From: Curvivirga sp965219885
Lineage (GTDB): Bacteria > Pseudomonadota > Alphaproteobacteria > UBA8366 > Aestuariispiraceae
Reading direction: 5' to 3'
DNA: 64,000 bases
Assembly (NCBI RefSeq): GCF_965219885.1
Contig: NZ_CBDCOT010000009.1
Location: 2,722,975-2,786,974, forward strand
The position numbers were made by a program, and so were the translations under genes. Numbering within the stretch: the first letter of the stretch is position 1; each line of letters opens with the position of its first letter. The notes under the pieces are model-generated. The model saw only the letters and a program-made list of their open reading frames with translations, ran no database searches and was not told the origin of the DNA. This document shows, in pieces, positions 44,646 through 52,685 of this stretch.

Positions 44646-44921
44646 GTTTCCTCACTATTCTAACTTTTAATGTTTATTTTTTGTTCGTTAATCTGATCAC
44701 TCGATTAATGAAACTATAGATTCCTATCCACAAGAACCCCTCGGGAAAGGACATAGTTTTTTGGTAATGCGTCATTAAGACAGATATTTGGAAGAGTTTT
44801 AAAATGATCTTAAGGCGTCGAGATTATTTATGAATTTTAGTGTATAATGCTAATCCTGATAAGAATATTGCCTTTCGATGATAGGCCTTGACGCCAATTT
44901 TTAAACTGGCATTGTATAGAC

Positions 44922-44972
44922 ATGACGGGACGCGGCTCCACCGGGCTTTTTGCAAGCTATGTGCCGGACTAA
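44922..44972 (+). CDS. Possible 16-residue leader peptide
   Basis: Small frame starting ATG at 44922 and ending TAA at 44972, encoding MTGRGSTGLFASYVPD. It covers exactly the GC-rich core of the decarboxylase leader. Its last codons (Pro-Asp-stop) overlap the 5' arm of the downstream terminator. An in-frame TGA at 44889 marks its upstream limit. No strong Shine-Dalgarno sequence is visible, so translation is unproven. Confidence 0.4.
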   Translation: MTGRGSTGLFASYVPD

Positions 44973-45032
44973 AACCAAGAAAATCATTTTCTGAACAGAG
45001 AATAACCATAATCCAGGTTTTTAGTCTTTTTT
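44967..45032 (+). terminator. Candidate attenuator in the decarboxylase leader
   Basis: GACTAAAACC (44967-44976) can pair with GGTTTTTAGTC (45016-45026, one bulged T), directly followed by TTTTTT (45027-45032). An inner hairpin GAAAAT/ATTTTC lies in the loop. The 5' arm contains the leader-peptide stop codon, so a ribosome held there would prevent terminator formation. Confidence 0.5.
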
Positions 45033-45106
45033 AGAGAGATAGTTTTTAATTTTATAAAGGGGAAAACAGATATTGGGCCTCTTTATGACAATAGGAGAGG
45101 GTCGTT

Positions 45107-46309
45107 ATGAGCAATAACAGCCACTTTGAAGATGTTGAAACCATGGTAGCTGCAATGAAACCGGGATATCCGGTTTATTGTTGGCGTCCTGCAGAATTGA
45201 AAAAGAACGCTGAGTTATTTTTAAATAATTTTCCTGGGCGTGTTTTATATGCGGTGAAATGTAATCCACATTTGACAGTTTTAAATGCATTTTATGAGGC
45301 AGGTATTCGTCATTTTGATACAGCCTCTTTGGCCGAAATCGCAACAATTCGTGACAATTTCTCCGATGCAGATTGCTACTTCATGCATCCGGTAAAATCT
45401 CGTTCTGCAATCCTATCTGCACATGACGTTTATCGCGTCGATCATTATGTGATTGATCATGAAGCAGAATTGAAAAAGATCATTGAAGTTACTGGAGGTG
45501 GCGACGGTCAGGTTGTGATTGTGCGGCTTGCAACACCACAATTTGATGCAGCTTTTGCCTTAGCTGATAAGTTTGGAGCAACACCTGATGAGGCTGTTGA
45601 ATTGCTTCGCAAGGCATCTGCGGAAGGATGTCAAACAGGGTTAGCTTTCCATGTGGGCTCTCAATGTCGTGATAAACAAGCTTTCGTAGAAGCTTTGAAG
45701 GTTGTTCGCGAAGTTATTGAAAAAGCAGATGTAAATATTCATTATCTTGATGTTGGTGGTGGTTTCCCGGCTCATTATGTTGATGACAATCCTGAGCCAC
45801 TGGAACGTTACTTTGAAACCATTAAGGAAGAAGTTCAAAAACTGCCTTTACGTGGGGATACTGTTTTAATGTGTGAACCTGGTCGTTCTTTGGTGGCAAG
45901 TGGTGCCTCCATTGTTGTGCAAGTTCACCTTCGCAAAGGTAATCAACTTTATATTAATGATGGTGTTTATCATAATTTTTCTGAAGCATTAGTTGCGAAG
46001 ATCAAGTTCCCAATGAAGCTGATTCGTCCTAATCAAAAAGTATCAAATAAAACGGATATGTTTAAAATTTATGGCCCAACATGCGATTGTACTGATGTCT
46101 TTCCTTATGAAGTTGAATTACCTGATGATGTTGATGAAGGCGATTGGATTGAAATCGGTATGATGGGAGCTTATTCCAATTCTATGACGACTAAATTCAA
46201 CGGTTTCTTCGCAGAAACCTATGTGACAGTGGATGCGCCGATGTTACGTCCGGAAGAACCACTAAATAAAACAGTAGCAAAAAAAGTAGAAGTAGAAGCC
46301 GCTGAATAA
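45107..46309 (+). CDS. Type III PLP-dependent decarboxylase, ornithine decarboxylase-like
   Basis: A 400-residue member of the alanine racemase-fold (DABA DC/ODC) decarboxylases. The PLP lysine is in YAVKCNPHLTVL near residue 49; FHVGSQC near 183, GGGFPAHY near 219, CEPGRSLVASG near 260 and GPTCDCTDVF near 325 follow, the last being the active-site cysteine loop of ornithine/lysine decarboxylases. It makes putrescine (and perhaps cadaverine). The ATG has AGGAGAGG 6 nt upstream. Its long leader suggests post-transcriptional control by polyamines or ornithine. Ornithine is the likeliest substrate, but lysine activity cannot be excluded. Confidence 0.9.
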   Translation: MSNNSHFEDVETMVAAMKPGYPVYCWRPAELKKNAELFLNNFPGRVLYAVKCNPHLTVLNAFYEAGIRHFDTASLAEIATIRDNFSDADCYFMHPVKSRSAILSAHDVYRVDHYVIDHEAELKKIIEVTGGGDGQVVIVRLATPQFDAAFALADKFGATPDEAVELLRKASAEGCQTGLAFHVGSQCRDKQAFVEALKVVREVIEKADVNIHYLDVGGGFPAHYVDDNPEPLERYFETIKEEVQKLPLRGDTVLMCEPGRSLVASGASIVVQVHLRKGNQLYINDGVYHNFSEALVAKIKFPMKLIRPNQKVSNKTDMFKIYGPTCDCTDVFPYEVELPDDVDEGDWIEIGMMGAYSNSMTTKFNGFFAETYVTVDAPMLRPEEPLNKTVAKKVEVEAAE

Positions 46310-46338
46310 TAACTGTTTCTATTTTAACTTGATCTTGG

Positions 46339-46376
46339 AAGATGTGAGGCTCATATAGGGACTCACATCTTTTTTG
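46339..46376 (+). terminator. Terminator after the decarboxylase gene
   Basis: AAGATGTGAG (46339-46348) and CTCACATCTT (46362-46371) form a 10-bp stem, followed by TTTTG. Confidence 0.92.
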
Positions 46377-46390
46377 TTTGAGGCTTCATT

Positions 46391-46882
46391 ATGTATAAAT
46401 CAATTTTCCTAGCTTTTATGTTGGTATTTGGCTTTGTTGGATCGTCCTATGCGGTCGATCGCGAGGACATATATCAAGAGGCGTTGTTAGAAACTGGAAA
46501 TTTGATTTCTATATTGTCAGGTACGCAAAGTAACAGATCGCCACGTGATCAAGCCGTCATTGCAGCCGAAGCTATCAAGCAACTTTCTTTTTCTGAGGCT
46601 GAAGGCCGTAAAGACGATAAAATTGCGTTGCCATTGGGGTTTAATCAGCCTGATCTTGAAGCGACTTTAGATATATTGGATCAGAAAGCTGGTAGTATCG
46701 TTGATATTGAAGATGTGCCAAACGATTGGTTTACAGGTTATCTTGAAAAAGCCGAAGGTGAAATCCACACGATGTTAAAAGAAATGGACGCAGGGGATAC
46801 TACGTCCATTGGAAAATATTTAACTAAAGCTCAACAAGCTTATGGATATTTGGAATTGATGGTTAAACCACCTAAATCATAA
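46391..46882 (+). CDS. Secreted protein of unknown function
   Basis: A 163-residue protein I do not recognise, with a clear signal peptide (FLAFMLVFGFVGSSYAVD). The mature part is acidic and mostly helical in appearance: SPRDQAVIAAEAIKQLSF near 50 and GKYLTKAQQAYGYLELMVKP at the end. It starts 15 nt after the decarboxylase terminator, and no partner gene is evident; the following gene is convergent hemB. Confidence 0.75.
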   Translation: MYKSIFLAFMLVFGFVGSSYAVDREDIYQEALLETGNLISILSGTQSNRSPRDQAVIAAEAIKQLSFSEAEGRKDDKIALPLGFNQPDLEATLDILDQKAGSIVDIEDVPNDWFTGYLEKAEGEIHTMLKEMDAGDTTSIGKYLTKAQQAYGYLELMVKPPKS

Positions 46883-46888
46883 GATGTA

Positions 46889-47884
46889 TTAACTATTTTC
46901 TTTTAAGAATTTTGCGGCTTCCAAGGCGAAATAGGTTAAGACACCATCACACCCAGCACGTTTGAAGGACATTAATGATTCCATCATTACCTTGTCTTTA
47001 TCAAGCCAGCCATTTTGAGCAGCGGCCATCATCATGGAATACTCACCGGAAACTTGATAGGCGAAGGTCGGCATTTGGAAAGTATCTTTAAGCTCTTTTA
47101 CAATATCCAGATAAGGCATACCCGGTTTAACCATGATCATATCTGCGCCTTCTTCGATATCTAATGCAACCTCGCGCACGGCTTCCTTACCATTTGCAAA
47201 GTCCATCTGATAGGTGCGTTTATCACCTTTTAAAGCTGATGTTGATCCAACCGCATCACGGAAGGGGCCATAAAAAGCCGAAGCATATTTCGCAGAATAG
47301 GCCATAATGCGCACATCTTCATGACCAGCAGAGTCTAATCCTTCGCGAATAGCACCAATGCGGCCATCCATCATGTCTGATGGCGCCACTGTATCGCAAC
47401 CTGCTTCTGCTTGGGTGAGAGCTTGTTTTACCAATACATCAATTGTTTCATCATTTAGGATAACACCATCCCGAAGCAAACCATCATGACCATGATCTGT
47501 ATATGGGTCCAAGGCCACGTCACACATAATTACGAGGTCAGGATAGGCTGCACGAATTAAACGGGTTGCTCTATTCATCAGATTTTCAGGATTAAGTGCT
47601 TCAAAGCCGTCTGATGTGCGTTTGTCTGGTGTTGTATAAGGGAAAAGAGCAATCGCAGGGACGCCCAATGCAACAGCTTCACCCACAACATCGACAATGC
47701 GATCTAGACTATAACGGTTCACGCCAGGCATGGAATCGATTGGTTGAACTATATTATTGCCTTCCAACACAAATAGCGGCCAAATAAAATCAGCCGACGT
47801 CAAAACATTTTCAGCTACCAATCTACGGATGTTATGATTGCTGCGGTTTCGACGCATGCGAATTGGCAAGTCCAGCTTATTCAT
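46889..47884 (-). CDS. hemB: Delta-aminolevulinic acid dehydratase (porphobilinogen synthase)
   Basis: About 331 residues from the ATG at 47884, which has AGAGG 6 nt upstream; an ATG 8 codons earlier is less well placed. The active-site lysines are in MAYSAKYASAFYGPFRD near residue 203 and VKPGMPYLDIV near 256. The segment DVALDPYTDHGHDG near residue 124 lacks the cysteines of zinc-dependent HemB, so it belongs to the magnesium-type enzymes common in alphaproteobacteria. It condenses two 5-aminolevulinates to porphobilinogen for heme and related tetrapyrroles. Confidence 0.96.
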   Translation of the reverse strand: MNKLDLPIRMRRNRSNHNIRRLVAENVLTSADFIWPLFVLEGNNIVQPIDSMPGVNRYSLDRIVDVVGEAVALGVPAIALFPYTTPDKRTSDGFEALNPENLMNRATRLIRAAYPDLVIMCDVALDPYTDHGHDGLLRDGVILNDETIDVLVKQALTQAEAGCDTVAPSDMMDGRIGAIREGLDSAGHEDVRIMAYSAKYASAFYGPFRDAVGSTSALKGDKRTYQMDFANGKEAVREVALDIEEGADMIMVKPGMPYLDIVKELKDTFQMPTFAYQVSGEYSMMMAAAQNGWLDKDKVMMESLMSFKRAGCDGVLTYFALEAAKFLKENS

Positions 47885-47974
47885 TGCGATCCTCTTTCTC
47901 GATCCCATTTTTCAATTTTATTAAAGTTTTGCTACCATATTGTCCTTTAATTCGCTTGGCAATCTGGATTTAGA

Positions 47975-48015
47975 TCAAAAATAAGAAAAGGTCGCTACCG
48001 TTATGATAGCGACCT
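47975..48015 (-). terminator. Terminator after metY/metZ
   Basis: AGGTCGCTA (47989-47997) and TAGCGACCT (48007-48015), 9-bp stem; on the minus strand it is followed by TTTTCTTATTTTTG. Confidence 0.9.
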
Positions 48016-48050
48016 CAACAATTAAAAGTTTAACTTTTAAAATGACTTAC

Positions 48051-49349
48051 TTACGCTTGAGATGCAGCAATTGCCTGTTCAAGGTCAGTAAGAATATCAT
48101 CGATATGTTCGATACCGATAGAAAGGCGAACATAACTATCTGTTACACCAGATTTTTCTTGCTCCTCTGCGGTAAGCTGAGAATGTGTTGTTGTTGCAGG
48201 ATGAATAGCTAAGCTACGTGCATCACCGATATTCGCTACATGATAGAACATTTTCAATGTATCAATAAATTTCGCACCTGCTTCGCGGCCACCTTTAATA
48301 TGGAAACCAAGCAATGCACCATTGCCACCAGTTAAATACTTATCGGCACGTGATTTTGCGTCACCTTCCGCAAGAGAAGGGTGAATGACTGATTCAACGG
48401 CAGCATGATCGCTCAAGAATTTCGCAACTGCATTTGCATTTTCACAATGTGCACGCATACGAAGCGGCAAAGTTTCAAGGCCTTGGATTGTCTGGAAAGC
48501 ATTAAACGGGCTTGTGGCACCACCAAGATCGCGAAGCAATGTTACACGGGCTTTAAGAATATATGCGATCGGACCAAGTGGTTTTACAGCTTGCGACCAA
48601 ACAGCACCATGATAACTTGGGTCAGGGGTGTTTAGTGCAGGTTGACGTTCCGCATGTGCTTCCCAATCGAAATTACCACCATCAATTAAAACGCCGCCCA
48701 TACTTGTACCATGGCCGCCAATATATTTGGTGGTAGAATAAAGAACCACAGCTGCACCATGCTCTAGAGGGCGGCAAAGGAGAGGGGCTGCGGTATTATC
48801 CATAATCAATGGAATACCGTATTCACGACCGATAGCAGCGACTTCGGCAATTGGGAATACGTCTAGTTTTGGATTTGGTAAAGATTCCGCATAGAAGGCA
48901 CGGGTTTTATCATCAATTGCATTGCGGAAATTTTCCGGATCAGAAGGATCAACGAAACGTACTTCAATGCCTTGATCTTTTAAAACATTCGCGAAAAGAT
49001 TCCATGTCCCACCATAAAGATGTGCAGAAGAAACGATGTTATCACCTGCTTTTGCAAGGTTTTGAACAGCGTATGCAGAAGCTGTTTGTCCGGAAGAAAG
49101 TGCTAGTGCTGCCACGCCACCTTCAAGCGCAGCTAGGCGTTTTTCAAGAACATCTGTTGTTGGGTTCATGATGCGCGTATAGATGTTGCCTAATTCTTCT
49201 AGGCCGAAAAGTTTGCGTGCATGTTCAGCGCTATCAAATTCATATGCTGTAGTTTGATAAATTGGCACAGCGACAGAATTTGTCGCTGGATCAGAGCGAT
49301 AGCCAGCATGAAGGGCGATTGTCTCTGGATTATTGCTTTCAACTGTCAT
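48051..49349 (-). CDS. O-acetylhomoserine/O-succinylhomoserine sulfhydrylase
   Basis: A 432-residue PLP enzyme of the Cys/Met metabolism family. The start shows ETIALHAGYRSDPATNSVAV, then YEFDSAEHARKLFGLEELGN and MNPTTDVLEKRLAALEGG near residue 60, and the PLP lysine in VLYSTTKYIGGHGTSMGGV near residue 210. Family members (MetY/MetZ) make homocysteine directly from an acylated homoserine and sulfide. The length, about 430 residues, fits MetY better than the shorter MetZ. The start has AGGGAGC 8 nt upstream. Confidence 0.92.
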   Translation of the reverse strand: MTVESNNPETIALHAGYRSDPATNSVAVPIYQTTAYEFDSAEHARKLFGLEELGNIYTRIMNPTTDVLEKRLAALEGGVAALALSSGQTASAYAVQNLAKAGDNIVSSAHLYGGTWNLFANVLKDQGIEVRFVDPSDPENFRNAIDDKTRAFYAESLPNPKLDVFPIAEVAAIGREYGIPLIMDNTAAPLLCRPLEHGAAVVLYSTTKYIGGHGTSMGGVLIDGGNFDWEAHAERQPALNTPDPSYHGAVWSQAVKPLGPIAYILKARVTLLRDLGGATSPFNAFQTIQGLETLPLRMRAHCENANAVAKFLSDHAAVESVIHPSLAEGDAKSRADKYLTGGNGALLGFHIKGGREAGAKFIDTLKMFYHVANIGDARSLAIHPATTTHSQLTAEEQEKSGVTDSYVRLSIGIEHIDDILTDLEQAIAASQA

Positions 49350-49393
49350 TATTCTAGCTCCCTAAAAGCATGTGAAATTTTACTCTGTGACTA

Positions 49394-49422
49394 GATGTAG
49401 GTCAGAATATTTTGTTCGTCAA
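49394..49422 (-). promoter_or_regulatory. Candidate promoter of the sulfhydrylase gene
   Basis: On the minus strand, TTGACG (49422-49417) and TACATC (49399-49394) with a 17-nt spacer. The -35 is good, the -10 poor. No SAM-II riboswitch fold was recognised here. Confidence 0.3.
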
Positions 49423-49476
49423 GTCGAATTTAAGTTCATTAAAAAGAACGTGATTGATATTCTAACATACATAATA

Positions 49477-50133
49477 TTAAAAACTCGGTGCAAAACCTTC
49501 GGCTTTTAATGCTGCTTGAACTTCAGGAAGAAGTTTTACACGCTCTAGATAGGCTTTTAATACTTTGTGACTTAAAGGGCCGTTTTGAATTTCAAATTCA
49601 TGTGTCCAATCCGATAGCATAAACAAGAAGTAGTCGATTAAATAAGGGGTATCACCAAGTAGGAACTTACGATTATCTTTGAGTTCTTCAGCAACAATAC
49701 TAAATGCGTTAGAGATATGTTTCTCCATGGCTTTCTGATTATTAGGAATGGACTTGCTATCTTCTGTATAGCGATCTGCATAATAGTAAACGAGTAGATA
49801 TGTTTGAATGGTATTTGTGAAATACATTAACCATTTATAGGCCTGTGATCTTGCATTGCTATGCATGGGTGGTAATAGGTTAGCGTCAGGGTTATGGTCC
49901 GCAATATGTAAGCATATAGCAGCGGTCTCATATAAAACGAGAGGTTCTGTTTCACCTTTGGTATCGATAAGAACAGGGATACGACCATTCGGGTTTAACG
50001 TCCGATATTCTTCCTTTAAATGTTCACTATTTTCCATGTCAACTTGAACAAAATCAAAATCAGCTTCTGCTTTTTGAAGGCAGATATGAGGTGTGAAACT
50101 GGCAACATTTTGTGCACCATATAATTTATACAT
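49477..50133 (-). CDS. Glutathione S-transferase family protein
   Basis: A 218-residue GST. The N-terminal thioredoxin-like domain has MYKLYGAQNVASFTPHICLQ, then LNPNGRIPVLID near residue 47 and LYETAAICLHIADH near 67, the cis-proline and glutathione gamma-glutamyl binding region. A helical C-terminal domain follows. It is transcribed divergently from the acyl-CoA dehydrogenase gene, and the shared intergenic region holds the two operator palindromes, so both sides may be controlled together. The start has AAGGAAAC about 8 nt upstream. Substrate unknown. Confidence 0.88.
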   Translation of the reverse strand: MYKLYGAQNVASFTPHICLQKAEADFDFVQVDMENSEHLKEEYRTLNPNGRIPVLIDTKGETEPLVLYETAAICLHIADHNPDANLLPPMHSNARSQAYKWLMYFTNTIQTYLLVYYYADRYTEDSKSIPNNQKAMEKHISNAFSIVAEELKDNRKFLLGDTPYLIDYFLFMLSDWTHEFEIQNGPLSHKVLKAYLERVKLLPEVQAALKAEGFAPSF

Positions 50134-50223
50134 TTTATGTTTCCTTATGAATGTGTGAAGACCATAAAATGGATATTTATAAAGTGCTAGAAGTATTTGA
50201 AGTTGTTGTGCCTAAAGACATAA

Positions 50224-50239
50224 CATACGTATGCGTATG
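50224..50239. promoter_or_regulatory. Operator palindrome, site 1
   Basis: CATACG-TATG-CGTATG. Flanking bases extend the symmetry partly (TAA before, GTA after). It is one of two copies of the same CATACG-N4-CGTATG motif, 47 bp apart centre to centre, in the region between the GST and acyl-CoA dehydrogenase genes. Confidence 0.75.
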
Positions 50240-50259
50240 GTAAGGTTTATTTGCGTTAG

Positions 50260-50288
50260 TTGACATTTAACATACGCTACCGTATGGT
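50260..50288 (+). promoter_or_regulatory. Candidate promoter of the acyl-CoA dehydrogenase gene with operator site 2
   Basis: TTGACA (50260-50265), 17-nt spacer, TATGGT (50283-50288). Operator site 2, CATACG-CTAC-CGTATG at 50271-50286, fills the spacer and overlaps the -10. A repressor bound there would block RNA polymerase. The perfect -35 and ideal spacing make this one of the better promoters in the window. Confidence 0.6.
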
Positions 50289-50346
50289 CCTGACATGTGA
50301 ATGAGCATTCCACCAAAAATTAACTGTGAAATTTTGGAGAAATACT

Positions 50347-51486
50347 GTGGATTTTCAGTTGTCTGAAGAACAAGTTGCGATTCAAGATATGGCGCGTTCT
50401 TTCGCCGAAAATGAGATGATGCCCTATGCGGAGGAATGGGATGAGAAGAAAATTTTCCCTGTCGATACTCTTCGTGCTGCTGCTGAATTGGGATTAGGTG
50501 GAATTTATAGTGATCCTGACTTTGGTGGATCAGGTTTAGGGCGTTTGGATTCCACTGTGATTTTTGAAGAATTAGCTGCTGCATGCCCTTCTACTGCGGC
50601 CTTTTTATCTATTCATAATATGGCAAGTTGGATGGTGAGCCAATTTGCGTCTGATGCATTAAAATCCAAGTATCTCCCTGATATGCTATCCATGAACAAG
50701 ATAGCTTCATATTGCCTGACGGAACCTGGATCCGGATCTGACGCGGCTGCTTTACGTACGACTGCTGAGCGGGATGGGGATGAATATGTCTTGAATGGAT
50801 CAAAAGCATTCATCTCTGGTGCTGGACGTAGTGATATATATGTTGTGATGGTTCGAACTGGTGATGAAGGCCCTAAAGGTATCTCTTGTGTTATCGTTGA
50901 AAATGGAACTGAAGGTTTAAGCTTTGGTGCACAAGAACGTAAAATGGGATGGAATAGTCAACCGACGGCTCAAGTGCAATTTGATAATTGTCGTATACCT
51001 GTTTCTAATCGAGTCGGAGAAGAGGGTGATGGTTTCAAAATTGCGATGGCAGGGCTTGATGGTGGACGTTTGAATATAGCGGCATGTTCTATTGGCGCTG
51101 CACGTGCTTCGATTGAAGCTACAATTCAATACATGAATGAACGAAAACAATTTGGAAAACCGTTGGCAGCATTTCAGGCGTTGCAATTCCGCCTTGCTGA
51201 TATGGCAACAGAGCTGGATGCAGCGCGTTTGATGTTACATCGCGGTGCAACAAGCCTTGATAATAAAACCCCAGATGCAACGAAACATTGTGCAATGGCA
51301 AAGCGCTTTGCCACAGATATCGGGTTTAATGTGGTGAATGAAGCGCTTCAATTACATGGTGGATATGGATATTTGCGTGACTTCCCATTGGAGCGTTACT
51401 TAAGAGATTTAAGGGTGCATCAAATTTTAGAAGGTACGAATGAGATTATGCGGGTAATTATAGCCCGGGCTATGCTTCAAGAATAA
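50347..51486 (+). CDS. Acyl-CoA dehydrogenase (isobutyryl-CoA dehydrogenase-like)
   Basis: About 379 residues. It starts VDFQLSEEQVAIQDMARSFA at a GTG with GGAG 9 nt upstream; an earlier GTG at 50326 lies before that site. FAD motifs YCLTEPGSGSDAAALRT near residue 125 and FISGAGRSDIYVVMV near 155 are visible, and the catalytic glutamate is in ILEGTNEIMRVI near residue 363. With the next two genes it matches the valine catabolic route, where it oxidises isobutyryl-CoA to methacrylyl-CoA. Substrate assignment rests on the neighbours. It is directly downstream of an operator-controlled promoter. Confidence 0.9.
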   Translation: MDFQLSEEQVAIQDMARSFAENEMMPYAEEWDEKKIFPVDTLRAAAELGLGGIYSDPDFGGSGLGRLDSTVIFEELAAACPSTAAFLSIHNMASWMVSQFASDALKSKYLPDMLSMNKIASYCLTEPGSGSDAAALRTTAERDGDEYVLNGSKAFISGAGRSDIYVVMVRTGDEGPKGISCVIVENGTEGLSFGAQERKMGWNSQPTAQVQFDNCRIPVSNRVGEEGDGFKIAMAGLDGGRLNIAACSIGAARASIEATIQYMNERKQFGKPLAAFQALQFRLADMATELDAARLMLHRGATSLDNKTPDATKHCAMAKRFATDIGFNVVNEALQLHGGYGYLRDFPLERYLRDLRVHQILEGTNEIMRVIIARAMLQE

Positions 51487-51595
51487 TTTTATTTAACGAC
51501 AAAGTCTTAATTTAAATCAATTGATCGAATGTTATGGGGTCGTTATCGTGTCTCAAATTTGATCCGACTTAATAAAAGCAAGAAAGAGAAACCAC

Positions 51596-52657
51596 ATGGA
51601 AGATGAGATTCTATTTGAAGAAAAAGGTGGCGTAGGCATCATCACTCTTAATCGTCCAAAAGCTTTAAATGCATTAACTTTGGGGATGATCCGTGCAATG
51701 GATCCAAAGTTAAAAGAATGGGAGACAGATGAGTCTATTCATATGGTTTTAATTAAAGGCGCAGGTGAAAAAGCTTTTTGCGCCGGTGGTGACGTACGTG
51801 CTGTTTGGGAAGCTGGTCATAACGGCGATGATCTTACAGACGCTTTCTTCCGTGAAGAATATATATTGAACCGACGTATTCACCGTTTTCCAAAACCATA
51901 TGTCGCTTTACTTGATGGTGTGACAATGGGAGGCGGGGTAGGCCTTTCTGTTCATGGTAGCCATCGTGTTGTGACAGATACGACGTTATTTGCTATGCCG
52001 GAAACTGCGATTGGCTTATTCCCGGACGTGGGGGGTAGTTGGTTTTTGAATAAATGTCCGGGTGAAAGTGGCATGTATTTAGCTCTAACGGGTGCGCGTT
52101 TAAAAGCGGCTGATTGTATTGCGGTCAATATGGCAACTGATTATGTGCTATCAGAAAAAATGGATGCGTTGTTGGATGCATTTATTTCAGCTGATTGGTC
52201 TCATCCATATCCTGAAACTTTAGTGAATGAAATTATTGCAAAATTCGCGACGGAAGCGGGAGACGCACCAATCAGGAATGATTTTGCAGTGATTGATGCA
52301 TGTTTTGCAAAAGAATCAGTCGAAGATATCTGGGCAGCTTTGGAAGAAGAGGGGGGGGAATTTGCGCAAATGGCTTTGAAGTTTATGCGTAAGAAATCCC
52401 CTTTAAGTATGAAAATGAGTTTAAAACAATTGCGCGAAGGTAAAAAACTTACTTTTGAAGATTGTATGATTATGGAATTCCGATTGAGCCAAGCCTGTGT
52501 CACAGGCACCGAATTTTACGAAGGTGTGCGTTCCGTATTGGTTGATAAAGATCATGCCCCGAAATGGGTACCAGAAACTTTGGAAGAAGTGACGGATGAA
52601 ATGGTTGATTCTGCGTTTGAATCACTTGGTAAGAGAGACTTGGAATTTTCTCATTGA
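51596..52657 (+). CDS. 3-hydroxyisobutyryl-CoA hydrolase (crotonase fold)
   Basis: A 353-residue enoyl-CoA hydratase/isomerase family protein. It has GIITLNRPKALNALTLGMIR near residue 14, GAGEKAFCAGGDVRAVWEAG near 55 and DGVTMGGGVGLSVHGSHRVV near 107, then MPETAIGLFPDVGGSWFLN near 133. The length (about 350 rather than 260) and the long C-terminal part separate the 3-hydroxyisobutyryl-CoA hydrolase group from simple hydratases. It hydrolyses 3-hydroxyisobutyryl-CoA to the free acid in valine breakdown. No separate enoyl-CoA hydratase for methacrylyl-CoA is in the cluster. Confidence 0.9.
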   Translation: MEDEILFEEKGGVGIITLNRPKALNALTLGMIRAMDPKLKEWETDESIHMVLIKGAGEKAFCAGGDVRAVWEAGHNGDDLTDAFFREEYILNRRIHRFPKPYVALLDGVTMGGGVGLSVHGSHRVVTDTTLFAMPETAIGLFPDVGGSWFLNKCPGESGMYLALTGARLKAADCIAVNMATDYVLSEKMDALLDAFISADWSHPYPETLVNEIIAKFATEAGDAPIRNDFAVIDACFAKESVEDIWAALEEEGGEFAQMALKFMRKKSPLSMKMSLKQLREGKKLTFEDCMIMEFRLSQACVTGTEFYEGVRSVLVDKDHAPKWVPETLEEVTDEMVDSAFESLGKRDLEFSH

Positions 52658-52685
52658 TAATAAAGCATTATACTAGGAGGCTGTG

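Larger units (their letters stand above)
44646..45106 (+). promoter_or_regulatory. Leader region of the ornithine-decarboxylase-type gene, candidate speF-like RNA
   Basis: A 460-nt region between divergent sdaA and the decarboxylase gene. A TATAAT at 44843-44848 may be the -10 of the decarboxylase promoter, leaving a leader of about 250 nt. A conserved-looking GC-rich core lies at about 44921-44970 in an AT-rich setting, with a hairpin CCGGGCTT-TTTGC-AAGC plus CCGG. A speF RNA motif is known upstream of ornithine decarboxylase genes in alphaproteobacteria (Corbino and colleagues, family knowledge); that this is the same element is inferred from position and could be tested with its covariance model. 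Confidence 0.55.

Noticed and set aside
44824..45009. A 61-codon frame on the minus strand across the decarboxylase leader
   Set aside because: It overlaps the leader elements on the other strand, has no recognisable domain and no good ribosome site; the plus-strand leader explains the sequence better.
49350..49476. A SAM-II or other SAM riboswitch upstream of the sulfhydrylase gene
   Set aside because: The characteristic pseudoknot sequences were not recognised on the minus strand; only a weak promoter is visible.
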